Of a DNA stretch of 6,771 nt, positions 1 through 5,864 are shown one piece after another. The translations under genes were made by a program, and so were the position numbers. The notes beneath the pieces were generated by a model. That model was given only the letters and a program-made list of their open reading frames with translations, was not told the origin of the DNA and ran no database searches. The stretch's first letter is position 1. Each line of letters starts with the position of its first letter. The DNA lies in contig JAISDY010000057.1 in the NCBI GenBank assembly GCA_031264425.1, forward strand, positions 1-6,771. The letters run 5' to 3'. Source of the DNA: Endomicrobium sp. Its GTDB lineage: Bacteria; Elusimicrobiota; Endomicrobiia; Endomicrobiales; Endomicrobiaceae.

Positions 1-357
1 GTAAACGCAAGATGCAACTCTATTTTTAAAGAGAGTAAAAACAGGGCGGATCTTACGGGCGATAATGAAAAAGTAAACTTTGATTTGCTTAATTCAAAAG
101 AAGAAAGAGCTTTGATAAAGCAGCTTGCGGCATTTTGCGATACGCTGGCATTATCAGAAAAGACAATGAGTCCGCACCATTTTACGGCATATCTGATAGA
201 GCTTGCGGACAGTTATCATAAATTCTATGAAAAGTGCAGAGTTTTGACAGACGATACCGCTCTTGCTTGCGCAAGGCTTAAATTGATTGAAGGTGTTATG
301 ATAATAATTCAGACAGGTCTTGGCTTGCTTGGAATTGCTTCTCCGGACAAAATGTAG
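1..357 (+). CDS. argS: Arginyl-tRNA synthetase, C-terminal fragment
   Basis: This is the 3' end of a gene that begins before the window. The frame is open from base 1, giving 118 residues to the TAG at 355-357. Class I arginyl-tRNA synthetase charges tRNA-Arg with arginine in the cytoplasm. The visible part matches its C-terminal DALR anticodon-binding domain: an SPHHFTAYLIELA stretch (fragment residues about 57-69), the YHKFYEKCRVL stretch typical of this domain, a helix with ARLKLIEGV, and the terminal GLGLLGIASPDKM, which corresponds to the family's usual LLGI-x-xP-x-xM ending. A TTG at 85 should not be taken as a start, because the similarity and open frame continue upstream of it. The catalytic Rossmann domain with the HIGH and KMSKS motifs lies outside the window. 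No convincing terminator is seen in the 117 bp that follow, so read-through into the next gene is possible. Confidence 0.9.
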   Translation, partial: VNARCNSIFKESKNRADLTGDNEKVNFDLLNSKEERALIKQLAAFCDTLALSEKTMSPHHFTAYLIELADSYHKFYEKCRVLTDDTALACARLKLIEGVMIIIQTGLGLLGIASPDKM

Positions 358-466
358 AATAAAGTTTTATCACCATCGCTTAAGACACGACATATCATAA
401 ATATTGTGTGGTAAGTTATCGGTTAGTTGCAGTCCTGTCTTACTATTTTCAGGAAGATTTTGTTGC

Positions 467-472
467 GAGGAG
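467..472 (+). promoter_or_regulatory. Ribosome-binding site deciding the start of the beta-CASP gene
   Basis: GAGGAG sits two bases before ATG 475, or four bases if only GAGG is counted. The spacing is short, but this is the best purine-rich site near any candidate start. It supports ATG 475 over TTG 427, and the protein from 475 opens directly with a plausible signal peptide. Confidence 0.5.
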
Positions 473-474
473 AT

Positions 475-2055
475 ATGCGTAAATTAGTTTCAGCCGTATG
501 TGTAATATTATTTTTTATATCGCCGATTTTTGCGGATATTTCTGTTACGCCTTATGGCGCCGCAGAAACAGTTTCGGGCAGTTGTTTTCTTTTAGATACG
601 GTAGATGAAAAAATTATAGTTGATTGCGGTCTTTTTATGTCCGGGAGCGGTGAGCAAGGTATAGACCACTTTGATTGGGAAGAATCTCCAAATCTTAAAA
701 TTCAGAAAGAGCTTATAGATGCAAAAGCTCTTTTTTTTACACATGCTCATTTAGACCATAGCGGTAGAATTCCTCTTCTTATACATGAAGGTTTCAAAGG
801 CACAATTTACTCTACAAAAGCCACAAAAGAATTGGCAACTGCTCTTTTTAAAGAAAGGAATGGGTTTGACTTGATAAAAAGAAAATGGTTTTGGTCGGAA
901 AGCCAATATGAGAAAGTGCAAGATAAAAACGGGACTGTGGTTGCACATTGGACTGAAGAATGCAAGAAAAATATTAAATCAATAGGCTATTCAAAAGATG
1001 AAACGCTGTTAAAAGATCTAGGGAAAAATGAAAAAGTTAAATTTATATTGTGCAAAAATTGCTGTGAGAGAGAATCTGAAAAAATATCAGAAAAATTTGT
1101 TAGCGCGGATTATAACGAGGAAATAAAAATCTCAGACACTTTAAAAGCTAAACTTATAAATGCGGGGCATATTCCAGGTTCTGCGAGCATTATTTTTAGC
1201 ACGGATAAAGAAAAGGTTCTATTTTCCGGAGATTTGGGAAGCGGTAATTCCAAATTTAATGGAGAATTTGAAATACCGGAATCTGTTGATTTAATTTTTA
1301 TGGAAGCCACTTACGGCGGTAAAGTTAACCATAATGCTGCCATAGAATATGAATTATTCAGAAAAGATTTAAAAGATGCTTTGGAATCGGGAAAAACTGT
1401 TTGGATTCCGGCATTTGCTTTAAACAGAACGCAGGAAGTTTTATATGAATTAAAACTTATGCAGGATGCCGAGTATATATCAGCAAAAATCCCGATTTAT
1501 TCGGTATCGCCGTCTGCAAACGCAATAACGGCTTTGTATCAAAAAGAGGCTTCAAGAAAAGAAGATGAAGAGCGTGAACATAGTCAAAGAGAGTGGTTTT
1601 TAGAGACTATATACCAAAAGAAATCTATTCTTCCGGAAAATATAAGGCTGCAGATGATAAGAAATTACGAAATGCAGATGATTTTGTTTTCATCAAGCGG
1701 CGATATGGATAAAGGTAAATCCGAGCAACTTGCGCCAGTAATGTTGTCCGATAAAAATGTTTTTGTAATGATAGTAAATTATGTGGATCCCAAAAGTTCG
1801 GCAGGGCGTCTTTTAAGAAATAAAAAGCCGCTTTTTGTTTTAAAAAAACTTGCGGCAAAAATAAAGAAATACGATGCGTTCTCAGATCATGCAGATTTTG
1901 AAATGCTACAAAAATGGCTGTCAAAGCAGCGTAAAGACGCAAAAATATACGTAATACATTCAAATAAACAGAATACTGCCCAAACGGTTAGTCTTTTACA
2001 GGAAAAAGGATGGTTCGGAGTAAAAGGTGCGCAACTTGGAAAAACAATACGGTAA
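475..2055 (+). CDS. Exported beta-CASP metallo-beta-lactamase-fold nuclease (RNA-specificity type)
   Basis: This 526-residue protein has the MBL fold with a beta-CASP insert, like CPSF-73 and bacterial homologues that cut RNA (some act on DNA). Visible metal and catalytic residues are D50 (DCG), H90/H92/D94/H95 (HAHLDH), H232 (GHIPGS), D253 (SGDLG), E277 (EATYG, motif A), H472 (SDHAD, motif B) and H495 (VIHS, motif C). PAFALNRTQE (from residue 312) and the SSSGDM segment (406-411) fit the beta-CASP cap, so it looks catalytically intact. The first 20 residues have a basic start, a hydrophobic run and IFA before D21, which resembles a Sec signal peptide. Export is unusual for this family. ATG 475 is preferred because GAGGAG lies at 467-472 and the signal peptide begins there; an in-frame TTG at 427 would give 542 residues. 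The region at 163-197 carries extra cysteines. The substrate is unknown. Confidence 0.82.
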   Translation: MRKLVSAVCVILFFISPIFADISVTPYGAAETVSGSCFLLDTVDEKIIVDCGLFMSGSGEQGIDHFDWEESPNLKIQKELIDAKALFFTHAHLDHSGRIPLLIHEGFKGTIYSTKATKELATALFKERNGFDLIKRKWFWSESQYEKVQDKNGTVVAHWTEECKKNIKSIGYSKDETLLKDLGKNEKVKFILCKNCCERESEKISEKFVSADYNEEIKISDTLKAKLINAGHIPGSASIIFSTDKEKVLFSGDLGSGNSKFNGEFEIPESVDLIFMEATYGGKVNHNAAIEYELFRKDLKDALESGKTVWIPAFALNRTQEVLYELKLMQDAEYISAKIPIYSVSPSANAITALYQKEASRKEDEEREHSQREWFLETIYQKKSILPENIRLQMIRNYEMQMILFSSSGDMDKGKSEQLAPVMLSDKNVFVMIVNYVDPKSSAGRLLRNKKPLFVLKKLAAKIKKYDAFSDHADFEMLQKWLSKQRKDAKIYVIHSNKQNTAQTVSLLQEKGWFGVKGAQLGKTIR

Positions 2056-3055
2056 ATATGTGAAAAAAATACTTTCCGGAAAAATACCAGATAAAAATTT
2101 AAAATACAGTTTTATTATAACTTTATGTTTTATCGCAACGTGTGTCTGCGCATATTTTATCAGACATTTAAATTATTCAAGAGACTATCTGTTACAAAAA
2201 GCGAACGAGTATTATTCTAATGAAGAGCATTTCTATGCGGCAAGATATTTCGCTAAGGTTATAAAATTAAATGTTTCAGAGACGGACGTCTATAAAAAGT
2301 ACGGCATTTCTCTTTTAAAGTTAGGCAACTATTCTCAAGCGGTAAAATATTTTAAACTTGCCTCATCCATTGATTCATACGATGAAGATTCTTACTATTT
2401 TCTTGGAGACGCTTTATACCGTAAAGCTTCAGAGACGGATGATAAAGATACTTTCTTACAAGCTGCGGAATATATTGAGAAAGGCATTGATTTAAATCCA
2501 GACTCGGAAAAGTTATATTTGTTGGCGGGCTTATGTTTTAGATCAGTTGGGCTTTATGAAAAAGCCAGAGATTTTTACAATAAAGCTTTAATGTCTAATA
2601 AATTTAACAAATCTGGTTTTTACAATTTAATCGGCAACACTTTTGATGAGGAAGGTAATTACAAAGAAGCGATACTGTATTACGAAAAAGCAATACTGAA
2701 TGATAATTCGTTTGTTGTGGCGTTTTGTAATATTGGAGATATGTTTGTGAAAATGAACAATTATGAATCGGCGGTGCAAAATTATCAAAAAGCCTTGGAA
2801 CTTGATGAAAATTTCATAGCTCCATATATAAAAATTGCGAGTCTTTACTACGATAAAAATAATTTTGCAGAATCTTCAAAAGAAGCTTTAAAAGCGTTAA
2901 AAATAAATCCTGAAGATAATAACGCAAATTATATTCTTGGAATGGCGTATAAACAGCTTGGCAAAGAGAAAGAAAGTTTAGAATATTTAAAGAAAGCGGC
3001 GTTTTATGGAAATGATAAAGCCGTAAAAGAAATTAAGAGGCGGAATGTTTTATAA
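2027..3055 (+). CDS. Membrane-anchored tetratricopeptide-repeat (TPR) protein
   Basis: This 342-residue protein has a short basic N-terminus, one hydrophobic segment at about residues 27-45 and then a TPR array to the end. The positive charges before the segment predict that the N-terminus is cytoplasmic and the repeats face outside the inner membrane. About eight TPR units are visible from residue 49, with typical signatures such as GNYSQAVKYFKLASSID, GLYEKARDFYNKAL, GNYKEAILYYEKAI, NNYESAVQNYQKALELD and a last unit ending LEYLKKAAFYGND. The third unit contains an insertion around ETDDKDTF. TPRs are protein-interaction scaffolds, and no enzymatic motif is present. The start is GTG 2027, preceded by GGAG at 2017-2020 with six bases between, and it overlaps the nuclease gene by 29 bp. 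A later GTG at 2060 has no comparable ribosome site. Translational coupling to the exported nuclease suggests a joint function, but the partner is unknown. Confidence 0.85.
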   Translation: MRNLEKQYGKYVKKILSGKIPDKNLKYSFIITLCFIATCVCAYFIRHLNYSRDYLLQKANEYYSNEEHFYAARYFAKVIKLNVSETDVYKKYGISLLKLGNYSQAVKYFKLASSIDSYDEDSYYFLGDALYRKASETDDKDTFLQAAEYIEKGIDLNPDSEKLYLLAGLCFRSVGLYEKARDFYNKALMSNKFNKSGFYNLIGNTFDEEGNYKEAILYYEKAILNDNSFVVAFCNIGDMFVKMNNYESAVQNYQKALELDENFIAPYIKIASLYYDKNNFAESSKEALKALKINPEDNNANYILGMAYKQLGKEKESLEYLKKAAFYGNDKAVKEIKRRNVL

Positions 3056-3359
3056 TAAAAAATATTTGTTTTTTATTATTGCTTATTTAATGAATCTTAT
3101 TTTATGTTTTTTTGTCAATACTTATTTCTCTTTTTCAGGGATAAATCTTAATTTAATTGTAGGTTCAGCTATAATTTACGGATTAATATTAATTTTTTGT
3201 TTTGTTGCCGCTCGGATATTGCTATATTCGTTTAAGGTTTTTAGTCGGATATTTAAACTAAAAACCAAAAATTTTGCAACAAAATTTTTGTGGACTGTTT
3301 TTACCGTGTTTATTTATTTGTTTATTTTCATTACTTTTATTAAGGTTACGGAATATTAA
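3045..3359 (+). CDS. Small membrane protein with three predicted membrane segments, unknown function
   Basis: I do not recognise this 104-residue protein. It is strongly hydrophobic and rich in Phe, Ile and Leu. Membrane segments are predicted at about residues 7-28, 36-60 and 82-100. A basic loop (FKVFSRIFKLKTKNFATK, about 63-80) between the second and third should face the cytoplasm. No conserved catalytic motif is visible. ATG 3045 overlaps the end of the TPR gene by 11 bp and is preceded by AAGAGG at 3035-3040 with a four-base spacer. The stop is followed immediately by the ATG of the exonuclease gene. This packing argues that it is a real gene in the operon rather than a chance frame. 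It could be an accessory of the adjacent TPR protein, which is inferred only from position. Confidence 0.7.
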   Translation: MFYNKKYLFFIIAYLMNLILCFFVNTYFSFSGINLNLIVGSAIIYGLILIFCFVAARILLYSFKVFSRIFKLKTKNFATKFLWTVFTVFIYLFIFITFIKVTEY

Positions 3360-3956
3360 ATGAACTGTTCCTTTGAAGAGAAATTTGTTTCTACAAAGAA
3401 TCCGGAAAATTTAGTTTTTTTGGATATTGAAACTACCGGTCTTGATCCCGAAAAAGGCGCGAAGATAATAGAGATTGCTATGCTTAAAACAAAAGATGGA
3501 CTTGATCAGAAATACGAAAGTTTTGTAAATCCGGGATGTCCCATACCCGAGGGCTGTTCCAAAGTGAATTTTATATACGACGATATGGTTAAAGATGCGC
3601 CGTCTTTTAAAGATATTGCAAGAGATATTATTTCCTTTATAGAGGACGAAATTGTCGTGTGCCACAATGCTTCTTTTGATTTGCTTTTTGTCTCTAAAGA
3701 ACTTTTGCAAGCGGGAATTCTTTCAAAAAAATTTCTTTACTTGGATACTTTGCAACTTGCAAGGCAATATTTTAATTTTGAATCCAACAAGCTTGGCAGT
3801 ATCGCAAAAACCATAGGCGTAGAAGTTGAGCTGAGCCACAGGGCGATGGCTGATGTTTTTACAATGAAAGCTGTTGCTAAGTACCTATTTGCCAATATGT
3901 ACAGAAAGGGTATAGACATAATACAGCCGTTACCATATCAATACGGACAAGCGTGA
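3360..3956 (+). CDS. DnaQ-like DEDDh 3'-5' exonuclease
   Basis: This 198-residue protein consists of one RNase H-like exonuclease domain of the DnaQ / DNA polymerase III epsilon superfamily. All three Exo motifs are present. ExoI is FLDIETTGLD with D22 and E24, ExoII is CHNASFDLLF with D107, and ExoIII is HRAMADV with H160 and D165. These five acidic/histidine residues form the two-metal DEDDh site that removes nucleotides from 3' ends of DNA or RNA. The block after PIPEGCSKVNFIYDDMV aligns with the usual IPxxxxxxHGIxDxMV region, but the HGI part is changed. There is no polymerase, helicase or UvrC-like domain, so this is a stand-alone enzyme. It could be a proofreading subunit, a repair exonuclease or an RNase T/oligoribonuclease-like enzyme. 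ATG 3360 abuts the previous stop (TAAATG), with only a weak GGA upstream, so coupled translation is likely. Confidence 0.87.
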   Translation: MNCSFEEKFVSTKNPENLVFLDIETTGLDPEKGAKIIEIAMLKTKDGLDQKYESFVNPGCPIPEGCSKVNFIYDDMVKDAPSFKDIARDIISFIEDEIVVCHNASFDLLFVSKELLQAGILSKKFLYLDTLQLARQYFNFESNKLGSIAKTIGVEVELSHRAMADVFTMKAVAKYLFANMYRKGIDIIQPLPYQYGQA

Positions 3957-3983
3957 GAAGTAAAAATATATAAGGAAAAAAAG

Positions 3984-5261
3984 ATGAATATAAGATTGTA
4001 TAACGGTCTAATTTGCACGATGTCTGATAGAACAGAAATTATAGAAGGGGAAGAAATCTGGGTTCAAGGCAATAAAATTTCCTATGTGGGTCCTTACAAA
4101 CGCTCTAATCTTATATTTGACAGAGAACTAGACCTCAAAGGAAATCTTATTATGCCGGGTTTTAAAAATGCCCACGCTCACTCGGGTATGACGTTTCTAA
4201 GATCATATGCGGACGATTTGCCGCTTTTAGACTGGTTGAAGTATAAAGTCTTTCCTATGGAAAGCAAACTAAAAAAAGAATATCTCTATTATTTAAATCT
4301 TCTTGCTATTTTAGAATATTTAACGAGTGGAATTACTTCTGCTATGGATATGTACTTCTTTCCTGAAGAAATGGTAAGAGCATCTATAGATGTCGGTTTT
4401 CGCTCGGTGTTAGTAAGCGGGATAAATGGAGACAATTTGGACAGTGTTAAAAATATGGAAGATAACTTCCTGCGCTTTAATGAAAATCACGAGTTAATCT
4501 CTGCTCTTATTGGTTTCCATGCGGAATACACCTCTTCCAAAGAGCTGATCAAAGCCATAGCAAAAACTGCAGAGCGACATAAAGTGTCGGTATATATGCA
4601 CAACTCTGAAAGCAAGCGCGAGGTTGACGACTGTATAAAAAGAACTAAAATGACGCCCACGCAGTATCTAAATAGTCTTGGTATATTTGAACATGGCGGA
4701 GGGTGTTTTCACTGTGTGTATTTATCCCAAGAAGACTTTGAAATATTTAAACAAAAGCAAATTGCTGTGGTAACATGTCCTTCTTCTAATTGTAAACTCG
4801 CAAGCGGTATAGCTCCTGTAGAGAAAATGATAAATTTTGGAATTAAAGTAGCTTTGGGTACAGATGGACCTGCAAGCAACAATGCTCTTGATATGTTTAG
4901 AGAAATGTACCTGACCACAGTATTACAAAAGGTTGTAAATAACAATGCCTCCGCGATGGATGCCGTAAAAGTATTAGAAATGAGCACAAAAATAGGAGCA
5001 AGCGTTATGGGTCTTACGGATTGCGACACTCTATCTTCAGGCAAACTTGCAGACTTAATTGTAATTGATTTACATCAGCCGAATATGCAGCCTTTAAATA
5101 ATATACTCAAAAATTTAGTTTATTCTGGTAACAAACAAAACGTTAAATTAACCATGATAAATGGCAAAATTCTTTATGAAAACGGTAAATTCAATATAGG
5201 TGTAAAGCCGGAAGAAATATATAAAGAAGTCAATAAAATTAAATCATATGTGTTTCTTTAA
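3984..5261 (+). CDS. Amidohydrolase of the MTA/SAH deaminase group
   Basis: This 425-residue cytoplasmic metal-dependent hydrolase is full length for the family. It shows the pattern of 5'-methylthioadenosine/S-adenosylhomocysteine deaminases and related aminohydrolases (mtaD-like). H64 and H66 lie in NAHAH, H206 and E209 in MHNSES, H243 in FHCVYLS and D294 in TDGPASNN, which accounts for the expected metal ligands and catalytic acid. CPSSNCKLASGIAP is the classic substrate-site block of this group. The usual HAPYT motif reads HAEYTSS here, a variant I believe occurs in a subgroup of clostridial-type homologues, so the exact substrate (MTA, SAH or another purine) is uncertain. TAAGGA at 3971-3976 lies seven bases before ATG 3984. 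The gene follows the exonuclease after 27 bp and is the last gene before a terminator, so it is probably part of the same transcript although it is metabolically unrelated to nucleases. Confidence 0.85.
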   Translation: MNIRLYNGLICTMSDRTEIIEGEEIWVQGNKISYVGPYKRSNLIFDRELDLKGNLIMPGFKNAHAHSGMTFLRSYADDLPLLDWLKYKVFPMESKLKKEYLYYLNLLAILEYLTSGITSAMDMYFFPEEMVRASIDVGFRSVLVSGINGDNLDSVKNMEDNFLRFNENHELISALIGFHAEYTSSKELIKAIAKTAERHKVSVYMHNSESKREVDDCIKRTKMTPTQYLNSLGIFEHGGGCFHCVYLSQEDFEIFKQKQIAVVTCPSSNCKLASGIAPVEKMINFGIKVALGTDGPASNNALDMFREMYLTTVLQKVVNNNASAMDAVKVLEMSTKIGASVMGLTDCDTLSSGKLADLIVIDLHQPNMQPLNNILKNLVYSGNKQNVKLTMINGKILYENGKFNIGVKPEEIYKEVNKIKSYVFL

Positions 5262-5305
5262 ACCTTTCTACAAATAACTCTTTAATTAATATTTTAATAA
5301 AAATT

Positions 5306-5338
5306 AATTATGCCGGATTTTCTCTGGCATAATTTTTC
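5306..5338 (+). terminator. Intrinsic terminator after the amidohydrolase operon
   Basis: A perfect 9-bp stem pairs AATTATGCC (5306-5314) with GGCATAATT (5326-5334) around an 11-base loop, followed by a T run to 5337. It lies 45 bases after the amidohydrolase stop, the expected place for the end of the five-gene transcript. The stem is AT-rich, so it may be of moderate strength. Confidence 0.75.
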
Positions 5339-5513
5339 ATTGTTAATTATGCAATATTAAGAATGTGTATGCGATAAAAATGTATATATAAAATTTATTT
5401 CACATCGCAATAAAGTCTCTAAAGTTGCGTGCAGTAGTTATGCTGTTTATTAAAAGATAATAAATAATAAAATATAGAACAATCTACTTAAGTTTAATAT
5501 TAAAAATAAATAT

Positions 5514-5542
5514 TTGACAAAATATAATAAAATACATATAAT
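5514..5542 (+). promoter_or_regulatory. Consensus sigma-70 promoter for the HTH / lysine-rich operon
   Basis: TTGACA at 5514-5519 and TATAAT at 5537-5542 are separated by exactly 17 bases, which matches the housekeeping consensus at all 12 positions with ideal spacing. Transcription should begin near 5549, leaving a leader of about 36 bases before ATG 5585. Such a promoter is expected to be strong and constitutive unless a repressor acts on it. Confidence 0.85.
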
Positions 5543-5555
5543 TTTAACGTAAAAA

Positions 5556-5575
5556 GATAATTAACGATAATTAAG
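5556..5575 (+). repeat. 10-bp tandem direct repeat in the leader
   Basis: GATAATTAAC (5556-5565) is followed directly by GATAATTAAG (5566-5575), nine of ten bases identical. It lies between the predicted transcription start and the ATG of the HTH gene, where a regulator or a ribosome-access effect could act. In such AT-rich DNA it may also be chance. Confidence 0.45.
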
Positions 5576-5584
5576 AATAAAAAA

Positions 5585-5836
5585 ATGGAAAAAACACAGA
5601 ATAATTCAAATAAGCAAATAATGGATATTAAAGAACTTTCTGAATATTTGGGAATAGGAAAGTCCAAAATTTATAGTTTAATAAGAATGAAAAAAATTCC
5701 CGCTTCAAAAATAGGAAGACAATACAGATTCTCAAAAGATATAGTGGATTCTTGGCTTAGAGATAAAATAATCACCAAAAAAGAAAGTGTTTTACAACAA
5801 AATGCAGTTCCGGTAAACTCCGGCGTAGATAAATAA
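5585..5836 (+). CDS. Excisionase-family (MerR-like) helix-turn-helix DNA-binding protein
   Basis: This 83-residue protein contains a single winged helix-turn-helix of the excisionase / HTH_17 type at about residues 12-60. IMDIKELSEYLGIGKSKIY gives the first helices, MKKIPASKIGRQYRF is the wing with the usual KIPxxKxGxxxRF signature, and KDIVDSWLRDK is the closing helix. The family binds DNA and includes phage excisionases and small chromosomal regulators. No integrase or att site is nearby, so a chromosomal regulator or architectural role is more likely than phage excision. The C-terminal 20 residues look unstructured. The ribosome site before ATG 5585 is poor (an A-rich run), and the in-frame ATG at residue 13 has none either. 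The gene lies 28 bp before the lysine-rich repeat gene under a consensus promoter, so the two are almost certainly co-transcribed. It could bind its own promoter region. Confidence 0.8.
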   Translation: MEKTQNNSNKQIMDIKELSEYLGIGKSKIYSLIRMKKIPASKIGRQYRFSKDIVDSWLRDKIITKKESVLQQNAVPVNSGVDK

Positions 5837-5852
5837 TTCAATTTACAATTAC

Positions 5853-5860
5853 AGGAGGTG
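5853..5860 (+). promoter_or_regulatory. Very strong Shine-Dalgarno site of the lysine-rich repeat gene
   Basis: AGGAGGTG lies four bases before ATG 5865 and is an uninterrupted match to the 16S rRNA anti-Shine-Dalgarno tail. It contrasts with the poor site of the preceding HTH gene on the same transcript and predicts that the second protein is made in much greater amount. Confidence 0.8.
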
Positions 5861-5864
5861 TAAA

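Larger units (their letters stand above)
5262..5584. other. AT-rich intergenic region with terminator, promoter and leader
   Basis: This 323-bp stretch has no open frame worth calling and is markedly more AT-rich than the flanking genes. In order it holds the operon terminator, a second copy of TTAATTATGC (5343-5352) able to pair with the 3' arm of the terminator, and a slightly less AT-rich section around 5400-5445 with only weak hairpin potential (for example CAGTA/TGCTG around a four-base loop). These are followed by a consensus promoter and a 10-bp tandem repeat just before the next gene. No DnaA-box cluster, tRNA or known riboswitch core was recognised. Confidence 0.6.

Noticed and set aside
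427..474. TTG 427 as start of the nuclease gene
   Set aside because: It would put 16 residues before a clear signal peptide, and the better ribosome site points to ATG 475.
358..474. Promoter or terminator between argS and the nuclease gene
   Set aside because: The best -35/-10 pair I could draw matches only four of six bases in each box, and no stable stem with a T run was found.
1625..1963. A 112-residue minus-strand frame
   Set aside because: It is opposite the conserved C-terminal beta-CASP motifs of the nuclease and has no ribosome site or recognisable domain.
4709..5044. A 111-residue minus-strand frame
   Set aside because: It is antisense to the conserved substrate and metal motifs of the amidohydrolase and shows no family signature.
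5360..5450. Possible small RNA or origin element in the AT-rich spacer
   Set aside because: Only short, partly wobble-paired stems (TGCGAT/ATCGCA over a long loop, CAGTA/TGCTG) and no DnaA-box consensus were found; not enough to call.
5585..5836. Phage or integrative-element excisionase
   Set aside because: The domain fits the excisionase family by name, but no integrase, att repeat, tRNA target or other mobile gene lies nearby.
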